Assembly: GCA_963778375.1 (NCBI GenBank)
Contig: CAVZTX010000038.1
Coordinates: 124,001 to 188,000 of the forward strand
Direction of reading: 5' to 3'
Length of the DNA stretch: 64,000 nucleotides
DNA from: CAVZTX01 sp963778375
Lineage (GTDB): Bacteria; Chloroflexota; Ktedonobacteria; Ktedonobacterales; Ktedonobacteraceae
Shown: positions 9,222-17,069 of the stretch, one piece after another
How positions within the stretch are numbered: position 1 is the first letter of the stretch
How the letters are laid out: each line of letters begins with the position of its first letter
Notes under the pieces: generated by a model
The model's input: only the letters and a program-made list of their open reading frames with translations
What the model was told of the DNA's origin: nothing
Database searches by the model: none
Translations under genes and position numbers: made by a program

Positions 9222-9476
9222 TGTGAGGCTGAGGGTCACCCCTCATGACAACCAAACGTGTGGGGAGGATGATGGAAGCTGATGCGCGCAAGTGGATCGC
9301 TGGAGCGGACACTCATCCAGCGCAAAAACTCAATCAACTCAGCGGTATGCTCAGGTCTCGCAAATATGCGAGGCCTGACATATTACTAAATACATCAACA
9401 ACTTGAAACCTGTCCGCACAACAATCCCAAAATTCTTGAATGCACTTAGTGGACTGTCAAGCTTGATTTGAAAAAA

Positions 9477-9510
9477 GGAAATGTAGTGGCGGGGCTTGCC
9501 CCCGCCAGGC
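9477..9510. repeat. GTAGGGGC-type hairpin repeat, GTAGTGGCGGGG variant
   Basis: GGAAATGTAGTGGCGGGG followed by CTTGCCCCCGCCAGGC forms a GGCGGGG/CCCCGCC stem. The same frame, GGAAATGTAGTGGC...CGCCAGGC, returns at 35177-35210. Otherwise the 9222-9642 gap contains nothing I can identify. Confidence 0.65.
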
Positions 9511-9642
9511 TACAACCCATCACATGAACTACGTCAGTCCACTACGCTCCCTCTATCTGAGCGGGCTTCATTTGCAACCTTGTTTAAGATCACGTACAAT
9601 TTGCATGATAGCCATCCGGCAAAAATTTTTTGGAGGATAACC

Positions 9643-10164
9643 ATGCCAACTCGTTCAGAAATCCTGGACACTCTTGCTGCCTCGCAAGAGCAAGTCACTA
9701 CGTATTTTCAAGGACTCAGCCCGGAAGAACTTGAGCGTCCATGCACAGCAAGCGGAGTTCCCGGCGAAGCACCTTGGCGAGCAAAAGATCACTTTGCCCA
9801 TCTGGCAGAAAATGAGCGCAACATCCAGATCTTGTTGCGCCTCATGCTCAAAGGCGAGACGAGTCTGCCCGGCAACCTGGGCACGATGAGCAGAGAGGAA
9901 AGGCTGGCGTTCTCAAACCAGCGCAATCAAAACTACGTCAATGCTCACCACGACGACAGCATGCAGACGCTTTTCGCGGATTTGGCCGCCGTGCGCCAGG
10001 AAACCCTGAACCTCCTCGATCTGTTCACAGATGAACAACTGGCCGCGCACCCGCCTATCTCCTTTGTGGCTGACAGGACTGCCGCTGATCTATTCGCCGC
10101 CAACGCCCAGCACGCGTCAGTGCATATCACGTGGATTGAGGAAGGGTTTCGCCAGGGTCTCTAG
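9643..10164 (+). CDS. DinB-like four-helix protein (putative metal-dependent hydrolase/thiol transferase)
   Basis: 173 residues from the ATG at 9643, with TGGAGGAT seven bases upstream; the open frame extends further back, but without a ribosome site. PTRSEILDTLAASQEQVTTYF opens a DinB four-helix bundle. The likely three metal histidines are His in AKDHFAHLAENER and the two in NAQHASVHITW. This is the layout of the DinB/maleylpyruvate isomerase superfamily, which uses bacillithiol or mycothiol in some members. The substrate is unknown. It stands alone on this strand. Confidence 0.7.
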   Translation: MPTRSEILDTLAASQEQVTTYFQGLSPEELERPCTASGVPGEAPWRAKDHFAHLAENERNIQILLRLMLKGETSLPGNLGTMSREERLAFSNQRNQNYVNAHHDDSMQTLFADLAAVRQETLNLLDLFTDEQLAAHPPISFVADRTAADLFAANAQHASVHITWIEEGFRQGL

Positions 10165-10304
10165 AGAAATACTCACTTCCCAAAGTGTACATATTGCCAA
10201 ACTTCCTGATCTTCATGGCAGACTTGCTCAGTCCAAATAGCCATAATCACAATCCAACTAACTTTGAGATTCTACAAGCCCTGTTCTTTGTCATGCTGGC
10301 CTTC

Positions 10305-10871
10305 CTATTGCTCCTTATTCAACGGCTGGTAATAAAGTAAAACATTCCCTGAACGAAACGTCTTCGTCTTCAGAAGTTTCAACTTCAGCCTATCGTCCAT
10401 GCCCTCGAATAAACGTTTGCCGCTGCCTAACACAACCGGATTCACCATAATCCGCAATTCATCAACCAGCCCCATTTCTAGCAAAGATACCGTCAGGTCG
10501 GAACTCCCGAATATTGCCAGGTCACCACCCTGCTGTTGCTTCAGCTTTGAGACCTCTTCGGCAACATGCTCTTTCACCAGCCTTGAATTTTCCCATTCCG
10601 CCCTATCCAGCGTCTTTGAAAAGACCAGTTTGGGTATCCTATTCATCTTATCAGCAACGACTGGATCATTCTCTTTTGCGAATTGCGTTGGCCAGAAACT
10701 TGCCATGACTTCATACGTCACTCGTCCAAACAAAAGCGTACCTATTTCATCGAGCTGCTCGATAGCAAATTCATTGAACTCTTCATCCACATTATGCCAA
10801 TCTATTTCGTGATTAGGTCCCTCAAAGAAACCATCAACCGTAACCATCATGAACAAAAATACTTTTCGCAT
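10305..10871 (-). CDS. RibD C-terminal/dihydrofolate reductase-like protein
   Basis: 188 residues. MRKVFLFMMVTVDGFFEGP is the first strand and loop of the DHFR/RibD-C fold, LLFGRVTYEVMASFWP carries the nucleotide-binding arginine and the W of the family, and GGDLAIFGSSDLTVSLLEMGLVDELRIMVNPVVLGSGKRLF is the strongly conserved NADPH-side C-terminal region. Such YwjB/YyaP-type proteins reduce unknown pterin- or flavin-like substrates; few have known roles. The gene ends at 10305 and reads toward the DinB-like gene, so the two are convergent. Confidence 0.82.
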   Translation of the reverse strand: MRKVFLFMMVTVDGFFEGPNHEIDWHNVDEEFNEFAIEQLDEIGTLLFGRVTYEVMASFWPTQFAKENDPVVADKMNRIPKLVFSKTLDRAEWENSRLVKEHVAEEVSKLKQQQGGDLAIFGSSDLTVSLLEMGLVDELRIMVNPVVLGSGKRLFEGMDDRLKLKLLKTKTFRSGNVLLYYQPLNKEQ

Positions 10872-10920
10872 ACAATCTCCCTTCCCCTAATGAATTTTTC
10901 CACCCCAACGGGCATCTCCT

Positions 10921-11220
10921 GTAGGGACAGTGCCTTGTGCCTGTCCTAATGAATTTCTCCACCCGCATGGGTATATGCTGTAGGGACAGTGCCTTGTGCC
11001 TGTCCTAATGAATTTTTCCACCCCAATGGGGAACGGCTGTAGGGACAGTGCCTTGTGCCTGCTCCTCCTCCGGGCTCTCGGCTCCATAACCCGATCCGAT
11101 AGGAACGGCTGTAGGGACAGTGCCTTGTGCCTGTCCTCCTCCTTGGGGTTCGAGGATATGAGAACACTCCTCATAACCCGATCCGATAGGAACGGCTGTA
11201 GGGGCAGTGCCTTGTGCCTG
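10921..11220. repeat. Five-copy tandem array of a GTAGGGAC hairpin repeat
   Basis: A 23-base core beginning GTAGGGACAG and ending CCTTGTGCCTG starts at 10921, 10980, 11039, 11111 and 11198. The first three copies have a 59-base period whose linkers (TCCTAATGAATTT...) are also alike; copies four and five share a CATAACCCGATCCGATAGG linker. In copy five A changes to G in the left arm and T to C in the right arm, preserving the GGACAG/CTGTCC pairing as GGGCAG/CTGCCC. Confidence 0.85.
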
Positions 11221-11265
11221 CCCTCCTCCGGACTCCTCATGACCTGATCCGATAGGAAAAATTGA

Positions 11266-12178
11266 TTAGCGGTTAAGCGCCGGCATCACCTCAGACACCA
11301 GCAACTCCAGCGTCGTCAGATCAGGAAACCCACCAATAGAAAGCATAAAGTAATCCACACCAGCATCAACGAACGGCTGCATCTGCTCAATCACCTGCTC
11401 CGGCGTCCCCACAAAAGCCCTCTCCGTACTATAATTGTTCGTATTCAGCCTTTTCACCTCATCCTCCGTCCTCCCACACGCACACCCACCATACCACGCC
11501 CTACGCACCGTCGCCGGATCGCGCTGCACCTCGCCACACGCCCGTTCAAACTCCTCCACATACTTGCGATACGTCTCGATCCCCGTCCACGAAACATTCC
11601 ACCAATCCGCATAGCGAGCCGCCACCCGCATCATCCGCGGCTGAAACGCCCCAACCATAATCGGAGGAACCGGCTCCGGCTTCGGCTCGCACCACGCATC
11701 CACAACACGATAATGCCTCCCATTCACCGTCGCCCGTTCATCACGCCACATCGCCCGAATAACCTCTAACGCCTCCACCAGCTCCTCCACCCGCGTCCCC
11801 GCCCGAGGAAAATCGTACCCATACGCCCTATACTCATCCTCCTTCCACCCCGCCCCAATCCCCAGCACAAAGCGCCCGCCACTCAAAAACTGAGCCGTCG
11901 CCGCCATCTTCGCCAGCAAAGCCGGATTGCGAAACGACTGGCACAGCACCACATGCCCAAACATAAACTCCGGCTGCAAGCCCCGCGAAATACGTCAAAG
12001 CCGTCCACCCCTCCAGCAAAGCACTATCATCCTCTTGCAAATGATCCACAAACCAGAACGAATCAAAACTCCCCCGAATCACCTCAAACCCCCTCTGCAC
12101 CCCCTCCATATAAACATCCCGCCTCATCCCCCTAGGTGGTCTACCCGGCAGCGCCCACCCAAATTGAACACGAGTCAT
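11266..12178 (-). pseudogene. LLM class F420-dependent oxidoreductase, frameshifted
   Basis: Two overlapping frames make one luciferase-like monooxygenase-fold protein of about 304 residues. The first reads MTRVQFGWALPGRPPRG...LEGWTALTYFAG and the second continues LQPEFMFGHVVLCQSFRNPALLAKMAATAQFLSGGRFVLGIGAGWKEDEYRAYG, the most conserved part of F420-dependent LLM oxidoreductases. Removing one C from the run at 11981-11984 joins them. The remainder, including the C-terminal VGTPEQVIEQMQPFVDAGVDYFML, is intact, so the break is recent, or a homopolymer error. The predicted role is hydride transfer using F420 or FMN. Its 5' end is copied at 13154-13276. Confidence 0.8.
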
Positions 12179-12218
12179 AGGATACCTCTCTTTATCAAGT
12201 AATGGATTTGCTAGGTAA
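12093..12218. repeat. Original copy of the LLM 5'-end duplication
   Basis: About 125 bases, covering the first codons of the LLM gene and its upstream region, match 13154-13276 in the same orientation with scattered differences. Blocks such as GCGCCCACCCAAATTGAAC and ACGAGTCATAGGATACC are identical. Confidence 0.8.
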
Positions 12219-12237
12219 ACATTTGGAGATCCAACCT

Positions 12238-12302
12238 GTCATCCTGAGCGCAGCGAAGGATCTCGGTCGCCACACGCCGAGCTCTTGAGCGAAGCGTCTT
12301 AT
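12238..12302. repeat. GTCATCCTGAGCG-type interspersed repeat
   Basis: GTCATCCTGAGCGCAGCG followed by AAGGATCT, then GAGCTCTTGAGCGAAGCG. It belongs to a widespread bacterial repeat type; related copies lie at 47957-48030 and 59122-59210 in this window. The bases from 12303 to 12470 show nothing else. Confidence 0.6.
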
Positions 12303-12470
12303 CTCCAAAGGTCTATTTGTTAAGTACTGTGTGAGACCCGGCATTTAGTCTCAACGTAATGAAATCCTATATCAAGGGATTATTCTTAATGCTTGGCGGC
12401 TCTATTGCCCATTTACCGTTAGCAGGAGCGTTAATCTCTCTATGAGTATTTAGAACACCTTCTTTCATTG

Positions 12471-12857
12471 CTATTTCAGCTCTATCAACCACATCCAAAG
12501 CTCTCGCCCGTCCGCCATTGATTCGATATCGCCATCCGTAATCTTTGCATCTACCTCGGTTCCCCAGACCTGCACGTATTCAATGCTCTGTTCTTCAACG
12601 TACACTGTTAATTTTCTTTTTCCATACCACCACTCAAAAACTACTCCGCCGTCCGGACCACCAGTTACATTTGGTTTAATCCATCCCAGGCTCGCAACTG
12701 TCTGAAAAAGACTTGTAATCCAGGACCATGCGTGTTCAATAGCAGTATGTTCAGGTTTTGGGGCATCATAACCATTCCAGCCAACATCCCACGTTCTCAA
12801 TCTGTTAAGGTCATTAAATGTATCTCCTAAACTTCTCCTGACAAACCTTTCAAACAT
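12471..12857 (-). CDS. Hypothetical protein, 128 residues
   Basis: Not recognised at family-name level. RTWDVGWNGYDAPKPEHTAIEHAWSWI followed by PNVTGGPDGGVVFEWWYGKRKLTVYVEE resembles a recurrent small bacterial family with the pattern W-x-x-Y-x-A-x-x-P...P-x-P-D-G-G-V-x-x-E-W, usually of unknown function and often found in mobile gene pairs. The protein is acidic and soluble, with no signal peptide. The gene is eight bases downstream of a 60-codon frame on the same strand, so a two-gene operon is likely. The pair sits inside a segment bounded by the LLM duplication, which suggests it was acquired as a unit. Confidence 0.6.
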   Translation of the reverse strand: MFERFVRRSLGDTFNDLNRLRTWDVGWNGYDAPKPEHTAIEHAWSWITSLFQTVASLGWIKPNVTGGPDGGVVFEWWYGKRKLTVYVEEQSIEYVQVWGTEVDAKITDGDIESMADGRELWMWLIELK

Positions 12858-12865
12858 ACTTGGAT

Positions 12866-13048
12866 TTACGAACAGAAAGGATCAGGCGGATAATTTAACA
12901 GAACTTCTGACAATTCATAGTACATCCGAGTTGAACGCACCAGATGCTCTAGTATTTCATTTGCCGATACGCTCATGCCTCTAATAAGCATCTCATCGGT
13001 TCCCAATGCATCATGATTCTTTGGAGTAGGACGCATCACAATTGCCAT
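12866..13048 (-). CDS. Small hypothetical protein, 60 residues
   Basis: MAIVMRPTPKNHDALGTDEM... is followed by an amphipathic stretch, LEHLVRSTRMYYELSEVLL, and ends YPPDPFCS. AGGAG lies 11 bases upstream of the ATG at 13048, which overlaps the TGA of the preceding frame (TGATG), so coupled translation is plausible. I recognise no domain. The small size and the adjacent 128-residue gene would suit a two-gene module such as toxin-antitoxin, but nothing in the sequence proves it. Confidence 0.45.
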   Translation of the reverse strand: MAIVMRPTPKNHDALGTDEMLIRGMSVSANEILEHLVRSTRMYYELSEVLLNYPPDPFCS

Positions 13049-13230
13049 CAGTTTATTAACTCCTCTGTTCTCTCTGTGATACTCTCCCTAAATACTTGGT
13101 TCTTTCTCTCCTGTAGCTGCGTCAAAAAATGCCATCTATCTTCATCGTCACTCCTCTGCACCCCCTCCATATAAGCATTCCGGCTCATCCCCTCACGGGC
13201 TACTCGGCAGCGCCCACCCAAATTGAACAC
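13048..13230 (-). pseudogene. Duplicated 5' fragment of the LLM gene fused to a short frame
   Basis: Its beginning, GGRCRVAREGMSRNAYMEGVQR, is a drifted copy of the LLM oxidoreductase N-terminus (PGRPPRGMRRDVYMEGVQR). After the duplicated part comes SDDEDRWHFLTQLQERKNQVF, unrelated to the LLM protein. It is probably a leftover that now provides promoter and translational start signals for the two downstream genes. Confidence 0.5.
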
Positions 13231-13276
13231 GAGTCATAGGATACCCCCTCTTTATCAGCTAATGGATTTGGTAGGT
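13154..13276. repeat. Second copy of the LLM 5'-end duplication
   Basis: Direct repeat of 12093-12218. The two copies bracket about 935 bases with two or three small genes. The region from 13277 to 13898 is otherwise non-coding apart from the repeat and hairpin listed separately. Confidence 0.8.
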
Positions 13277-13455
13277 ACTTCAATTGTAGTGCAAGGGCGC
13301 AACATAAGGGGTCATTATCTGACTCGTGCAATCGGTTGGCCTCTCCATGGAGTCACTTCTTTTTTTCGGGTGAAATCGTAACCAGGAAGTTGACTCATGC
13401 TCAAAAAGGGATATCATAGATGCGCCAACCGATAAGAAGAAACACGTACGGTTTG

Positions 13456-13520
13456 GCCAAATATTTGTGACGATAAGCGTTATCTTACGCTCAATAGTGC
13501 TGAGTTTCTGCCAAATATGT
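13456..13520. repeat. Dispersed repeat, copy 2
   Basis: An exact 23-base match to 6541-6563 at 13456-13478, then CTCAATAGTGCTGAGTTTCTGCC in parallel with copy 1. A weaker relative, TCAAATATTTGTAACGAT, lies at 13694-13711. The two main copies are in direct orientation and enclose the 6.7-13.4 kb gene group. Confidence 0.65.
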
Positions 13521-13734
13521 GTGAAAATCACCAGTTGTTGCATTTGCTTATTGTCATAAATATTTAACGAGGCCGAAGGTAGCTTTAAGCATCTACAACT
13601 GATGGCTTTGGCTCTCAAAGTAATTGGAATATTATCTCATTAAGGAGTCCCATATTCGAGATAATCGGATACATCTTAATTGTTGAGCTAAAGTCAAATA
13701 TTTGTAACGATATAAAACAATATAGCGATCAGAG

Positions 13735-13790
13735 CAGAGCACCGTACAATATGCCAACAATGTGACATTATTGTACGGTGCTCTGTTTTT
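13735..13790 (+). terminator. Terminator-like hairpin in the leader of the TIR operon
   Basis: A perfect 17 bp stem (13735-13751 with 13769-13785, starting CAGAGCACCGTAC) and a 17-base loop are followed directly by TTTTT. It is oriented to stop + strand transcripts 110 bases ahead of the TIR gene. No + strand gene ends just upstream, so an attenuator or the 3' end of a small RNA is possible. Confidence 0.65.
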
Positions 13791-13898
13791 GATTGTCTTG
13801 TCCACTGGTATCAAGTACAATGGGAGATATAAGCATGCGGTACTCTTGTAACAATGGCTATCGGTCATACACAACAATGCTAAAAAAGGGAGAGGCGG

Positions 13899-14996
13899 AT
13901 GTCAGAGAAAAAAGCTGCAATCATTAACGTTCGCAGGGGCTTGCTGGATGTTTCGCTGTTGACGTTGGGGGCTGTGGTGGGCGCCACGGGTAATATCCCG
14001 GTCGCTGGAACCCTTGCATTTGTGCAGTCCGTGCTTGCAACGGGTATCCTCAAACCACTGTTCGAAAAGAAACAGGAAGAGCATCTTGAATTGCCCATTC
14101 CTCACTGGTGGACGGGAGAGCCGCAGTTTGAGACCTGGCAAGATATCTGCTCGCATATCGAATACCGCCTTCCAACTATCCTCAAGGGAGTCAAGGATGC
14201 CTTACGCAAAGAAGCCAGCTATCCCTCCTCAGGTACTGTCAAAAGACTCTTCATCGAGCAGGTTGCCCAGCAGCTATCGCCCTGGGAAGTCAAATTGCAG
14301 GATCACTACATGATTGCTGGATATGTAACTCCCCCACTACTGGCAAAAACCGCCGACATACTCAAAGGAGCCATCGACATGACACGCCAGGAGGCCCTCG
14401 CACAATGGCTTGCCCAGGTCGCTGATAAGCTGGATACGCTCCAACTCGCAATAACAGAGATTACACCATCCTCGCTGACTGCTTCAGCTATTCCGCTAAC
14501 ATCAGCGGCACCAATAGCACAGACTATTGTAGCTCCGCAAGATGCTCAGACAAAGGCCATGCGCCTTGAAAGCAAGATGCAGGATGAAGCCTATGACGTT
14601 TATATCTGCTATGACGAGGAGGATGGGTCAGAAGTAATGAAGATCGGAGAGCAACTCAAGGCACAGAGCATTTTGCCCTGGTTCAATGGGATAGATGTAC
14701 GGTCCGGAGTGCCCAGGAAGCTGCAACAGGAAGAGCAGATCAAGAAAATATCTGCGGCTGCTGTAGTTATCGGGCAACATGCTATAGCACGAGGGAAATT
14801 ATTGCAGATATATGCCTTCATTGAGCAATATATAGACCGTGAGTGCGCAGTTATCCCGGTGCTCCTCCCTGATGCACCGAAGAAGCCAGAACTTCCCCCC
14901 TTCCTTGCGGAATTTGGCTGGGTCGATTTTCGTAAGCAGGTGCCTGATCCTTTGAAGCAACTGGTCTGGGGTATTACTGGCGAGCGGCCACTGTAG
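13899..14996 (+). CDS. TIR-domain protein, intact
   Basis: 365 residues; AAAGGGAGAGGCGG precedes the ATG. An N-terminal hydrophobic stretch (about residues 15-52, LLDVSLLTLGAVVGATG onward) could sit on or in the membrane. A helical middle follows, then a TIR domain from about 231: AYDVYICYDEEDGSEVMKIG, LPWFNGIDVRSG and CAVIPVLLPDAPKKPELP, ending in FGWVDFRKQVPDPLKQLVWG. This is the TIR type common in Chloroflexota and cyanobacteria. Relatives I recall have a W-x-x-x-E-x-x-A-F-L helix with the NADase glutamate; here it reads KLLQIYAFI, with Gln in that place, so NAD cleavage may be lost. It is first in a run of + strand genes, 19 bases before the Roc-TIR gene. Confidence 0.8.
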   Translation: MSEKKAAIINVRRGLLDVSLLTLGAVVGATGNIPVAGTLAFVQSVLATGILKPLFEKKQEEHLELPIPHWWTGEPQFETWQDICSHIEYRLPTILKGVKDALRKEASYPSSGTVKRLFIEQVAQQLSPWEVKLQDHYMIAGYVTPPLLAKTADILKGAIDMTRQEALAQWLAQVADKLDTLQLAITEITPSSLTASAIPLTSAAPIAQTIVAPQDAQTKAMRLESKMQDEAYDVYICYDEEDGSEVMKIGEQLKAQSILPWFNGIDVRSGVPRKLQQEEQIKKISAAAVVIGQHAIARGKLLQIYAFIEQYIDRECAVIPVLLPDAPKKPELPPFLAEFGWVDFRKQVPDPLKQLVWGITGERPL

Positions 14997-15015
14997 AGGG
15001 CAAGAAAGGTTTGAG

Positions 15016-17008
15016 ATGCCTGAGGAAAGACCAGTTGTACGCTACAAGAATGCAAAGGTTGTTATCATAGGCAATAGCGGCACCGGCAAATCGAGCCTCC
15101 ATCTTGCATTGACTGAGGAGAAACCAGTGGCCCCAAGAAATATCGCTGATAAACATCACGTTCGCCTGCTCGCTCGCCAGGACAGCTTATATGACGATGG
15201 ACACCGGGAAGTCTACGAAACCTTTCTTTGTGATATGGGGTGGTGTTCAGGTTATCGCTTGATTCACCAGTTGTATCTGCATGACGCAGCCGTAGTATTG
15301 ATCGTACTCGATATCCGCAGTGATAGCGATCCCGAAGTTGGTGTGAGCGAATGGGTACGCGTGATACAGCGCATCAAGAGCCAGCGTTCGACAGCAATAA
15401 AGATGTTTCTGGTCATTACGCGCAAAGATAGAGGTGGAGGTGGGAGCCATTTTTCCGATAAGATACAGCATTTGAAAAGGAAGCTGAGTTTTGATGACGT
15501 GTTTGTGACAAGTGCCAGGGAAGGATGGGGCATCAGCAGGCTGAAAAAGGCAATCCTCAAGGCTATAGACTGGGAAACGCTGCCTGCAGTGCATTCAGAG
15601 GCCCTCATTCAAGAATTCCAAAAATTTCTGAGCAATAAGTGGCAGCAGGGGCGACAGTTTCTCCCCGAACATGAACTGTACGAGGCGTTTGAGAAACTAT
15701 GGGTGACAACTAATTGCCAGGACGAAAACCCAAATGCACAATTCGAGGCGTGTATCAGATGCAGCGAGGTGCAGGGGATGATACGTCGGCTTAGTTTGGG
15801 TCACTATATCCTATTGCAGCCTGAACTATTCAATATCTATGCATCGGGGCTGCTTGATGAGGCCAGGAACGATCCTGATGGCTTTGGCCGCATTGATGAG
15901 CAGAGATCCCTGGATGGGGAGTTTTCTTTAGCGGAGGAATTTGCACGTGTAAAAGATGGAGCGCTTGAAAGACTCTTGCTTAGCTCTATCGTGCAGGACT
16001 TCCAGAGCTTTAAAATTGCTTTTAAAGATGGGGTCGGGCAACAAATGAACCTCGTTTTTCCCTCGCAATCGACAGAGGACAACCCCGACTTGCCCAGTGC
16101 TTCCCAGGAATACTATACCATTCACTTCAACGGGGATGTTATGAGTATCTACTCGACACTCCTGGCCCACCTGGCGCGCACTGGCTCTTTTGTAAAAAAG
16201 GATTTGTGGCGGAATGCCGTTACCTATACAGACGATATGGGCAATATGTGCGGCATCTCCCGACATATGCATAGTGAGACAGAGTGTACCCTGACTATCT
16301 TCTTTGAAGCATCGGTGGATGAGGAAACACGTAGATTTTTTACTGAAAGTGCCTTTGGGCACGTAAGGTTTTATGATGAGCATGCGTCGAAAAGGCCTGT
16401 GCTCAGGTGCCCTGGATGTGGAATCAATTTTACTGAATATCAGGTACAAAGTATGAGAAATCATGGTAGGAGTGATTTCGCATGCCTTGTTTGCGGAGCA
16501 ATCGTGGACCTGCCAGATGAAGACCCCTTTGCAGCCCTTCCAGATACTCGACACAGTAATCGCAATGCTCTTCGGGAAGAAATCAATCGCAGGAAAAAAA
16601 TGGGTGATTATGACGCGTTTTTGTGCTGCAATGATGACGAGGAGGATAAGCAAGCTGTCGTGAAGATTTATCACGAACTGGAGAAACGCGGCATTGTGGT
16701 CTGGTTTGAAGGCAGAGATGTGCGTCCTCGGGAGTATGATAGTTCGTGAGATTGAGAACCAGATAAAGACAATAAAAGCTGCAGCCGTCTGCTTTGGCAA
16801 CGGCAATGACAATCTTCGCTGGCTGGAAATGCACAAAAATGCTTTCCTTGATCAATTCAACAAACGGGGGTGCAGGATTATTCCGGTGTTGCTGGAACAT
16901 GCACCTCGCGAGAAACCAGAGTCCCCTCTCTTCAATTTCGGGTGGGTTGATTTCCATGAGAAGGATCCCGACCCCATTGAACAATTGATATGGGGTATCA
17001 GGGGCTAG
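15016..17008 (+). pseudogene. Roc-like GTPase - zinc ribbon - TIR protein, frameshifted within the TIR domain
   Basis: The open frame 15016-16749 codes 577 residues and the TIR domain continues in another frame to 17008. Domains in order: a Ras/Roc GTPase with Walker A GNSGTGKS at about 19-26, a G3 region CDMGWCSGYRLIHQLY, a G4-like TRKD and a G5-like TSAREG; a COR-like helical segment; a zinc ribbon (RCPGCG...CLVCG, about 464-500); then TIR starting YDAFLCCNDDEEDKQAVVKI. The frame is lost near 16740, after VRPREYD, and REIENQIKTIKAAAVCFG resumes. G3 lacks the usual DxxGQ glutamine that the neighbouring WD40-Roc copy keeps (DLAGQPGYR). The frame 1-577 product might still be made as a truncated protein. 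Confidence 0.75.
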
Positions 17009-17069
17009 AAGCCTTGATAGCTGTACGTTGTGAAGCGTATTAGTATGATCTGAAAGGAGCGAGCCGAAC

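Noticed and set aside
10921..11220. Possible CRISPR array
   Set aside because: Repeats are 23 bases, but the first two intervals are nearly identical and the others share sequence and vary from 36 to 64 bases; no cas genes.
15928..16836. 302-codon open frame on the - strand
   Set aside because: Opposite the Roc/zinc-ribbon/TIR gene, which has clear domains on the + strand.
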